64,000 bases of DNA from CAWIUB01 sp963839995 (GTDB lineage: Bacteria; Actinomycetota; Actinomycetes; Mycobacteriales; Jatrophihabitantaceae). The position numbers were made by a program, and so were the translations under genes. This document shows, one piece after another, positions 35,860 through 43,146 of the stretch (within the stretch, counting starts at the first letter, position 1; each line of letters begins with the position of its first letter). The stretch is from the NCBI GenBank assembly GCA_963839995.1, contig CAWIXH010000002.1:62001-126000 (forward strand). Direction: 5' to 3'. The notes beneath the pieces were generated by a model, which was not told the origin of the DNA, did not search any database, and saw only the letters and a program-made list of their open reading frames with translations.

Positions 35860-36306
35860 ATGACTCGATCCATGGGCTTGCCCGAACTCGAACGCCGTCG
35901 CGATCGGCTACGCGTCGACTTGGCGGCGGTCGGAGATTTCCGTCCGGGCAGCCTGTCGGCGGTGATGCGCCGCTGTGGCAAGGCGAACTGCGCCTGCGCC
36001 GATCCGGCGCACCCCGGCCACGGCCCACAACACCTGCTGACCAGGAAGGTCGCCGGCAAGACGGTGACGGTCCATCTGCGACCCGGCCCGGAACTGGCGA
36101 AGGCCAGGGTCGAGGTCGACAACTACAAGCGGTTCAGACAGCTCGTGGACGAGCTGATCCAGGTCAGCGAGTCGATCTGCACGGCTAGACCGCTCTCGCC
36201 GCTGGCTGAGGGGGCCGGTGGCGACCACACCGATCCGAGGGCTGGCACCGCCGGCCAAAAAGGGGGCTCTACGCCGGGCTCCAAGAGGCGTTCGCGGCCG
36301 AGGTAG
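35860..36306 (+). CDS. ISKra4 ORF1, DUF6788 domain
   Basis: The product has 'GLPELERRRDRLRVDLAAVGDFRPGSLSAVMRRCGKANCACADP', the DUF6788 domain that stands in front of many ISKra4 transposases, with a short Cys cluster (CGKANCAC) that may bind zinc. ATG 35860 has TTAGGAG at a normal distance; ATG 35854 in the same frame is too close to it. ORF1 ends after a slippery A5G5 run, and the transposase frame is reached by a -1 shift there. Confidence 0.8.
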   Translation: MTRSMGLPELERRRDRLRVDLAAVGDFRPGSLSAVMRRCGKANCACADPAHPGHGPQHLLTRKVAGKTVTVHLRPGPELAKARVEVDNYKRFRQLVDELIQVSESICTARPLSPLAEGAGGDHTDPRAGTAGQKGGSTPGSKRRSRPR

Positions 36307-37643
36307 CCCGCCTGTCCGAGCTGGCCGCGCACGCACTGAACTCTGGTTCGGGCGCCGGGGGCGGGGAGGGTATGGCCGCGGTCGAACTGGCGATCCGGAC
36401 CGCGATGACCACCCTCGGCGCGTCGCTGCTGGAGCAACTGCTGGCTGCCGATCCCGGACACTGCGGCCCGCGGGTCGATTGCGGCGCCGGGCATCAGGCG
36501 CACTTCCTCGCCTACCGCAGCAAGTCGTTGGACACCGTCCTGGGGCCGATCATGTTGCGTCGCGCTTGGTACCACTGCACCGAATGCCGACACGGCCAGG
36601 CACCGATCGATGACCAGCTCGACGTGGTCGGCGCGTCGTTGTCACCCGGACTGCGGGCGATGACCGACCGGGCCGGGACAGCCGTGCCGTTCGCTCAAGC
36701 ATCCGCGCTGCTTGCTGATCTGGCCGGGATCACCCTCACGACCAAACGCGTAGAACGCTGCGCTGAAGCCGACGGCACGATCGCCGCGACCGCGCTCGAT
36801 GAGCAGACCAACGCGATCCTGACCGGCCGGCTCATCCCACTGCCACCACCTGGACCGATCCCAGACATGCTCTACCTCACCGTCGATGGCACCGGCGTGC
36901 CGATGACGCCGACCGAGACCGCCGGCCGCGTCGGCAAAGGACCCGACGGGCGGGCCCGGACCCGCGAGGTGAAACTCGCGGCCCTGTTCACCCAGACCAC
37001 AACCGACACCGACGGCCGGCCGGTCCGCGACCGGGACTCGACCAGCTACCTGGCGACCCTGGACCCGGTCGAGCACTTCGCGGACCTCGTCCAGGCCGAA
37101 GCGTGTCGCCGCGGCAGCGAACAGATTCGTCAGCTGATCGTCCTGGGCGACGGCGCACGATGGATCTGGAACCTCGCCGACCAGCGTTTCCCCGCCGCCA
37201 CCCAGATCGTGGACCTGTTCCACGCCCGCGAGCACCTACACGCCCTCGCCGACCTGCTCGCGTTCATCGTTCCCGACCCCGCTATTTGGCTCACCGACCG
37301 GCTGGCCGATCTGGACGCGGGCGACATCGAAACACTCTCGGCCGCTGCCCGCCTCTACGACCTGTCCGGACCCAAAGCCATCGACGTGGACAAGGCGGTG
37401 GCCTACTTCGAGACCAACGCCCACCGCATGCGCTACGCCTACTACCGTTCCCTGGGCATGTTCGTCGGCTCCGGCGTCGTGGAAGCCGGCTGCAAAGCCG
37501 TCATCGGCGCCCGCCTCAAACAATCCGGCATGCACTGGGCCACCCGCGGCGCCACCGGCATCACCACCCTGCGCTGCGCCCACGCCAGCGGACCCTGGAA
37601 CCAGATCTGCCCACCACCGCACTCTCAGACCGGCGCCGCCTGA
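36210..37643 (+). CDS. ISKra4-family transposase, ORF2
   Basis: The frame is open from 36210; the first ATG is 36372. It encodes a zinc-ribbon-like segment ('YHCTECRHGQAPIDDQL') and the DDE catalytic region: 'MLYLTVDGTGVPM' (Asp), 'QLIVLGDGARWIWNLA' (Asp) and 'MFVGSGVVEAGCKAVIGARLKQSGMHW' (Glu). It ends 'RCAHASGPW', the C-terminal block typical of the family. ORF2 upstream of 36372 still reads as family sequence ('LYAGLQEAFAAEVARLSELAAHALN'), so translation probably enters from ORF1 rather than from the ATG. Confidence 0.85.
   Translation, partial: GGRWRPHRSEGWHRRPKRGLYAGLQEAFAAEVARLSELAAHALNSGSGAGGGEGMAAVELAIRTAMTTLGASLLEQLLAADPGHCGPRVDCGAGHQAHFLAYRSKSLDTVLGPIMLRRAWYHCTECRHGQAPIDDQLDVVGASLSPGLRAMTDRAGTAVPFAQASALLADLAGITLTTKRVERCAEADGTIAATALDEQTNAILTGRLIPLPPPGPIPDMLYLTVDGTGVPMTPTETAGRVGKGPDGRARTREVKLAALFTQTTTDTDGRPVRDRDSTSYLATLDPVEHFADLVQAEACRRGSEQIRQLIVLGDGARWIWNLADQRFPAATQIVDLFHAREHLHALADLLAFIVPDPAIWLTDRLADLDAGDIETLSAAARLYDLSGPKAIDVDKAVAYFETNAHRMRYAYYRSLGMFVGSGVVEAGCKAVIGARLKQSGMHWATRGATGITTLRCAHASGPWNQICPPPHSQTGAA
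36257..36266 (+). other. A5G5 run, possible -1 frameshift site in the ISKra4 element
   Basis: Five A then five G lie in the overlap of ORF1 (codons CAA AAA GGG GGC) and ORF2 (AAA AGG GGG CTC). Conserved family sequence passes from one frame to the other here. It is not a canonical X-XXY-YYZ heptamer, so ribosomal or polymerase slippage is inferred only from the frames. Confidence 0.5.
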
Positions 37644-37845
37644 CCAAAGATCACACTGTCCCGGACCAACCACCTACAAATCCGTCGCGCACCCGTCGAA
37701 CCCCAACACCACCGAAACCGTCAGTGCCTGAGGCTATGTTCACCCAGGAGGCCGCCACCAACTTCCACGATCAGTGGGTCATCCTCGGCCCGCGGATGGG
37801 ATATCCTCGGACGGCCGCGCTGAACTGGTACCCAGGCGCGCACGG

Positions 37846-37918
37846 TCCCCCGTAGCTCAATTGGCAGAGCATCCGACTGTTAATCGGAGGGTTACTGGTT
37901 CGAGTCCAGTCGGGGGAG
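37846..37918 (+). tRNA. tRNA-Asn (anticodon GTT)
   Basis: A 73-nt cloverleaf: acceptor stem TCCCCCG/CGGGGGA with discriminator G, D-arm AGCTCAATTGGCAGAGC, anticodon arm with loop CTGTTAA (GTT), T-arm CTGGTTCGAGTCCAG. No CCA is encoded. It is the expected neighbour of the dnaG region in Mycobacterium. The decayed integrase right behind it suggests that its 3' end was an attachment site. Confidence 0.97.
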
Positions 37919-37922
37919 CTTG

Positions 37923-37943
37923 AGGCCCCCAGTTCCGGGGCCT
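37923..37943 (+). terminator. Terminator hairpin after tRNA-Asn
   Basis: AGGCCCC and GGGGCCT form a 7-bp stem with a 7-nt loop, followed by TCTT, 4 bp after the tRNA. This is a plausible intrinsic terminator for the tRNA transcript. Confidence 0.65.
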
Positions 37944-38010
37944 TCTTGCATTGACGGCCCTGCACCAGAGTACGAGTCATCCCTTACTCATCTTTATCGA
38001 GTGATTCGGG

Positions 38011-39138
38011 GTGGCCCGTGGGTCGTCCACCGCTGCCGGCGGCACCGCCGGCAAGATCCTCTTCGTCACCTTGCCGACCGGCCACAACCAGGCGCGGGTC
38101 AAGTTCCGCGACTTCGATGGCCGCATCCGGCTGGTCGCCAGGCACGGCCGCAGCCTGCGGCGGAGCGATCGCCGCGTCGACGCACGTCTCGGAGCTCGCC
38201 CGAGTCTGGCTGGAGGCGCCGCACGGCTGGTCGATCGGCACCGAGCGCACCTACCGCTAGGTCATCGGGAACCAGGTCGTCCCGGCGCTCGGCGAGCTGC
38301 GGCTGCGCGAGGTTACGACCGGCGTGGTCAGTCGCGCGCTGCGCGCGATCGCGGATCGGCACGGCCCGAGCGCGGCCAAGTCCTCGAAGGCGTGCTTGTC
38401 CGGCATGTTCCGGATGGCCATCGAGGACGGCGCGATGTCAGTCAACCCCGTGCGCGACTCGTCGACGCGAATCAGCGCGGCAAAAAGTCGCCCCGCGCGC
38501 TGACTCCCTCAGAGACGGCGACGCTCATCGCGTGGCTGCGGGCGAACGAGCGCGCCGTCGCTCTCGATATCCCCGACCTGGTCGACTGGATGCTGGCCAC
38601 CGGCTGCCGGATCGGCGAGGCGCTCGCTTTGCGTCACGGCCCGAACGCCGACGGCCGGCCGCTACTCGACCTTGACGCGAACACCTGGGAGGTCAACGCC
38701 ACCGTCATTCGGGTGCCTGAGCAGGCTGGTCGTGCAGCCGCGTCCGAAGACCGCCGCCGGCTGGCGCGTGGTTGCCGTGCCCGACTTCGCGGCCGCGATG
38801 GTCCGTGCACGGCCGACCGGCGCCGATGGCGTGGCTTCACCGCGCCGCTGGCCAAGACGGCGCGAGATCCCTCGAACGCCTCGGCCGATCTCCGGCAGCT
38901 GCTCGATTCGTTCGACTGCGAGGTGTGCGCCGGCACCGGCTTCCAGCTCGTGCCCGACGGTCGTGGGTGACCTCGCACGTGTTCCGGAAGACCCGTCGCC
39001 ACCCGCCTCGACGAGGCCGGCTTCACCCCGCGCCAGGTCGCCGACCAGCTCGGCCACGCCAACCCTTCCATGACCTTCGACGTCTACTTCGGCCGCCACG
39101 TCGTCAGCGCCGCCGCCGCGCACGTGCTCAACCGCTGA
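38011..39138 (+). pseudogene. Tyrosine-type site-specific integrase, decayed
   Basis: The integrase sequence is spread over three frames. N-terminal: 'GKILFVTLPTGHNQARVKFRDFDGRIRLVARHGRS'. Core-binding: 'VIGNQVVPALGELRLREVTTGVVSRALRAI' and 'KSSKACLSGMFRMAIEDGAMSVNPV'. Catalytic: 'ALTPSETATLIAWL', 'DWMLATGCRIGEALALR' (first Arg), 'SHVFRKT' (HxxR), 'RQVADQLGHANPSMTFDVYF' (His and Tyr). All catalytic residues can still be found, but at least four frameshifts separate them. It stands in the same orientation 92 bp behind tRNA-Asn, the usual position of an integrase gene by its attachment site. Confidence 0.85.
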
Positions 39139-39167
39139 GATGTCACTCGCTATCGCCGAACAACGCA

Positions 39168-41681
39168 CTACGCGACGACTCGTCGCGCTGGCTGACCGTC
39201 CGTCGTATGCGCATCGTTTCCGGTTCCGCCAGGCACTTGGCCGGCGGTGGGCAGCGTCGTCTTCGAGAGGACCTTCATGATCTCGTTTTGCGGGTCCAGC
39301 ATGTAGAGGTTGGGTACCTGACGCGTATCGGCACCGGAGTCGTTGACCGACAGGGCCACGCCCCAGGTCGGCACATTGGCGCCCAGGCCACGACCCTTGA
39401 AGCCGCCGACGGCCAGGGACAGCGGTAGCCACGGCACAGATGTGCCGGACCACTCCCAGTGCTGGATGAGCGTACTGCCGTTGCTACGCGGCGTGAGCTC
39501 GTGAACGGTGAGCGCGCACCGGTCGACCGAGCAATTCGTGGTCGAATCGTCGACCGACAGGATCGAGGCATAGGTGTTGGCGGAAGTCCCGCCCGCGGAT
39601 TCGGACCAGGCCACCGCCAATTCTCGACGCTCCAAGGGGTAGCCGTTGTCCGGATCGAAGCGGAACATCCCGGGCTCCATCACCACGCCTCGTGTGAGCG
39701 GGCTTTGCAGCTGATTGGCGTTGACCCACATAGGAGGCGGCGCCGCGGACCCCCAGCGTGCCCGTGAAGCTCACAGACGACCAGTGGGGTGGGGCTGTTC
39801 GAGGTGATCGCGAGATCGTCCCGACCGTCGCCATCGAGGTCGGCCGCCCGCAGCTCAGGCCGCTGTCCGACTGCCACGGCGCTCGACAGGGAATCTTGCG
39901 CGTTCATCGCTGCCAGCACCCGATGGTTATCGGCGTCCAATCGGTAGCTGTAGAACCAGACCTGCAACCCCCTTCGGCGTCCGTCCACGCCACAGCGATC
40001 TCGTTGAGCCCATCACCGTCGAAGTCGCCGACCGCCAGCCCCACCACGGTGTCGAGATTGGGCAACGACAGCACGGTACTTGACGCGGTCACCCGGTACA
40101 GCGGATCCGCGTAGTCGAGCACCGTCAGGGTCGGTATGCCGCTGGCGCGGCGATACACCAACGCGGCCTCGTCGTGGTAGCTCCCGGTGGCGTCGACGGC
40201 GCGGTCCAGGTCGCCCGAGGACAGCAGCCCGGCGGACAACGCATCGGTCTGGGCCGGAGCGGTCCAGGTCGGCACCGAGCCGCCGGTCGGTACCTGCGGC
40301 CCGAGCCCGTTCTTCTGACCGTAGACCGTCCAATAGGGATTGAGTGATGAGCTGAAGCTCGGTGGGGTTGAGTCACTCGGAGTTTCGTTCCAGGCAAGCG
40401 GTTGGCCCAGATCCCGCGACTTGGTATAGATCGCAAATATCGGCGCAGGGGTTGGGGCGCGCCTGATCATCCAGAGCTGCGTGTCCGTGATCGGATCACC
40501 GGAAGCACAAGGCAGCACCTCGGTTTCATGCCCATTTGCGAGCGAGTTTGAGTCGAGGCACGTGCCTGTGTTGCGATTGACGAGCTGGACGTAATTTGAT
40601 CCCGCCGGGTCGGCCATCGCATACCACCAATTGCCGGACCCCGGTCACCTGTGTCATTCACCATGGCGAGGTTTCCGTGCCCGACGCTGAACGGAATCGG
40701 GCCGAACGTACGGGGAGTCTGGCCGCCAGACCTGGACCCGTGATCAAGATCCACTGGCCGGGCCGGACCGTATCCCCGATCCGCATATCAGTCCCCAACC
40801 TCGTCAATGGCCCGTCGCTGGTCCCGTCCGCGTGGAGCCGAGCGGTCTCGCTGGTCGGACTCACCACGACATACGAGTCGCCGGAGAATTGGTCCTGCAC
40901 GCCCATGTACGCGGTGAGCGTTCCGTCGCTGGTCTGGTCGGCGAACCTGCCCGTCGTGCTTGCTTGATTGATCGGGGTCACTCGATCTGCAAACCCGACC
41001 TGGAAACGGTCCTCGCTGCGACCGAGAGTGGCGACGTCGGGCGGTCCGCTGAGATCTCCCGTGCCCGCGGTGGTGGTCACCTCGGTGGTGTAGGGGCGAA
41101 CGGACTGCAGACCCTGGCCGCTATCGGCGAAATGCGTCAACTGCAGACCGTCCACACTGACCACCCGGCTGTTGCGCGGTGTGCCCAACGCGTCGTTGGG
41201 CGGGCCCGGCGGAGTTGGCGGGGTGGGTGGTGCTTGGGTCACCGCCGCGGTAGCGACCGACACCTGTTCGGCCGATCCGGCGCTGTTTGCCGCGGTCACG
41301 TTTACCCTCAGCGGGTATCCGAGATCCGCGGGCTGGATGACATAGGTCGACCCAGTCGCGCCCGCGATATCCGCCCACGCGTTCTGCGCGCTCTCGTATT
41401 GCCAGCGGAAGGTGAAGGTTGGCGGCGGGTTGCCCGACCAACGGCCGGGATCGGGCTGCGAGCGTGGCACCGACCGTCGCATCCCCCGTTACCGACGGTA
41501 CTACGCCGTTCGACGGTAGCGTGTCCGCTGCCGCCGGCGCAGCCGCACCGATACCACCGGCCACGACCGCCAGCAGCAGCACGATCAGGATGCAGAGCGC
41601 TCGCAGCAACCGCCATGCGGGACAAGCGTGTCGACGCTGCGCGGCTGCTGACACGGATCCGGCGATGACCTGTGAGCGCAC
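39168..41681 (-). pseudogene. Secreted FG-GAP/ricin-like repeat protein, multiply frameshifted
   Basis: From GTG 41681 (GGAAGGGGGAAC upstream) an N-terminal signal peptide ('LCILIVLLLAVVAGGIGAAAPAAA') is followed by an Ig-like domain ('VTGDATVGATLAA', 'TFTFRWQYESAQNAWADIAG', 'LRVNVTAANSAGSAEQVS'), a ricin-type lectin motif ('NRNTGTCLDSNSLANGHETEVLPC...TQLW') and FG-GAP/VCBS calcium repeats ('AVGDFDGDGLNEIAVAW', 'RAADLDGDGRDDLAI'). At least four frame changes are needed (near 41,460, 40,670, 39,940 and 39,750). It lies 13 bp behind the lipoprotein gene and was probably in one operon with it. An extracellular binding role is inferred. Confidence 0.75.
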
Positions 41682-41694
41682 CGTTCCCCCTTCC

Positions 41695-42939
41695 TCAGTG
41701 GGTTGGCGGCGGGTCGGTCGGGGCCACCACGCGGCCGATCTCGGTGAACAGGAGATCGCTGCTGTTCGGGTTCGGATAGTTGCCCTGCGCATCGAACGCG
41801 GCGGGCAGGTAAGTCACCGCGACCGCGACCGCGATCTTCTGGGGCGGCAGGTAAGCATCGGTGGCGCTGTACCCGCCGAGCTCCGGATTCTGCAGTAGCC
41901 AGGATCCGGAGCGGACGATGCCCAGGCCGTAGTTGTACACCCTGATCTGCTTGAAGCAGCTGGGTTCGCAAACCGGTTCGCTATGGCCGAAGCCGAGCAG
42001 GTTCGGGTCGGTCATTGCCTGGTAGCTCGCTCTGGAGAGCAGCGCGCCGGCACCGACTTGGACCGCGGTCTGGGCCAGGTCGCCGATCGTCGAGGTCTCG
42101 TTGGCGCCGATGGGCGTGCCCCATTGCGAGTTCCAAAACGTCGACTCCTCGGTGAACACCTGCTTGGGGGGAATGCCCAGCCCCGCCCGCCGCTCGGAGC
42201 TGTAGGAGTGCAGCACCGGGCTCGGGATGCCGGACAGCTGTGACTCGACGGTGTGGGTCAAGCCCATCGGAGCCAGCACCTTCTGCTCCAGGAGGGTGTC
42301 GAGCGGCTTCTTGCCGATCTTGGACAGGATCTCGCCCAGGATCATGAAGCTGGTGTGCGAATAGCTCCAGTTCGTGCCCGGCGCGAATTGTTGCCGCCGT
42401 GAGAACGCGTAGCTGAGCCGCTCCTTGAACGTCCAGATACGAAACGGATTCGCGTTGAAGGCAGCCAGCCACGCCGGGTCCGTTTCGTAGTCGGGATATC
42501 CGGAGGTCTGGTTGGCCAGCATTTTCAGCGTCACCTTGCCGGCAAGCGGCAGTGACGGCATCCACCGGCCGACGAGGTCGTCCAAAGTGACTTTGTGCTC
42601 GTCGACGAACTCCATGAGCAGCGTGCCCAGGTAGGAGAAGGCGACCGCTCCGTTGCGAAAATGCATGTCGGTGGTCGCAGGCACTCCGTCCATCGACGTG
42701 CCGAACGCGCGGGTGACCAGGTTCCGGCCGTCGATCGTCACCCGGATGATCACCGCCCGCAGATGCACCGTGCGCATCGTCGTTCGCACGACGCGCACCA
42801 CCGCGTCGACCGTGGCGGCATCCACCGCCGGTCCGGCACCGGTCGGCCCGGACGACGTTTGATGGTCGGCCGCGGACTTGTTCGAGATGCAGCCGGCGAG
42901 CAGTCCGACGACCATCATCAGGCACAGCAGTTTGCGCAT
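41695..42939 (-). CDS. Lipoprotein of the serine beta-lactamase/PBP fold lacking the SxxK motif
   Basis: The 414-residue product has a lipobox 'LLAGC' (mature Cys about residue 17) and a beta-lactamase (PF00144) fold: 'FVDEHKVTLDDLVGRWMPSLP', 'LKMLANQTSGYPDY', 'YSHTSFMILGEILSKI', 'VLAPMGLTHT'. Where active members read FRIGSVTK (SxxK), this reads 'FRNGAVAF', with neither the nucleophile Ser nor the Lys. The Tyr-x-Asn motif is 'YSHT'. The protein is therefore probably a non-hydrolytic binding or scaffold lipoprotein. It heads a unit with the FG-GAP gene. A role at the cell surface is inferred. Confidence 0.82.
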   Translation of the reverse strand: MRKLLCLMMVVGLLAGCISNKSAADHQTSSGPTGAGPAVDAATVDAVVRVVRTTMRTVHLRAVIIRVTIDGRNLVTRAFGTSMDGVPATTDMHFRNGAVAFSYLGTLLMEFVDEHKVTLDDLVGRWMPSLPLAGKVTLKMLANQTSGYPDYETDPAWLAAFNANPFRIWTFKERLSYAFSRRQQFAPGTNWSYSHTSFMILGEILSKIGKKPLDTLLEQKVLAPMGLTHTVESQLSGIPSPVLHSYSSERRAGLGIPPKQVFTEESTFWNSQWGTPIGANETSTIGDLAQTAVQVGAGALLSRASYQAMTDPNLLGFGHSEPVCEPSCFKQIRVYNYGLGIVRSGSWLLQNPELGGYSATDAYLPPQKIAVAVAVTYLPAAFDAQGNYPNPNSSDLLFTEIGRVVAPTDPPPTH

Positions 42940-43146
42940 CGAGACTCCTCCTCGCCGGCCGCGACCTCGTCAGCCGGCAGCTTGCATGCCGGCCGGGACA
43001 CGAGTTCGTCTGTGCCCCTCGGGTCGTCGATGGTCCTTCGATCCTCGATCCTGCTGCGGCAGAACACCGATGAGCATTAGGGGGAACCCCAAACCTGCGC
43101 TGTGTGACCCGTACGTGGGGCGGCGCTGCGGCATTATTAAGGCTCG

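Larger units (their letters stand above)
35759..37694 (+). mobile_element. ISKra4-family element nested in the IS256 transposase
   Basis: The left end begins GGGTGCGCGAC...GGATGTAGGTG (35759) and the right end, read inward, GGGTGCGCGACGGAT...TAGGTGG (down from 37694). The 9-bp GTCGAACCC is present on both sides (35750-35758 and 37695-37703). Removing the element and one copy restores the IS256 reading frame exactly. It is 1,936 bp long and carries two overlapping ORFs. Confidence 0.9.
34283..37786 (+). mobile_element. IS256-family element, interrupted by an ISKra4-family element
   Basis: The imperfect inverted ends begin GAGGTTGACCC (34283) and, read from the right, GAGGATGACCC (down from 37786). 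The two ends stay similar for about 40 bp, including CGT.GAAGTTGG and TGGCGG blocks. The 8-bp sequence GGCCCGCG flanks both sides (34275-34282 and 37787-37794), an exact target duplication. The insertion lies between the YtxH-like gene and tRNA-Asn. The element alone would be about 1.56 kb; 1.9 kb of nested ISKra4 DNA is extra. Confidence 0.88.

Noticed and set aside
36372..37643. ATG 36372 as the real start of the ISKra4 transposase
   Set aside because: Sequence conserved in the family continues upstream in the same frame to about 36258, so the ATG is internal.
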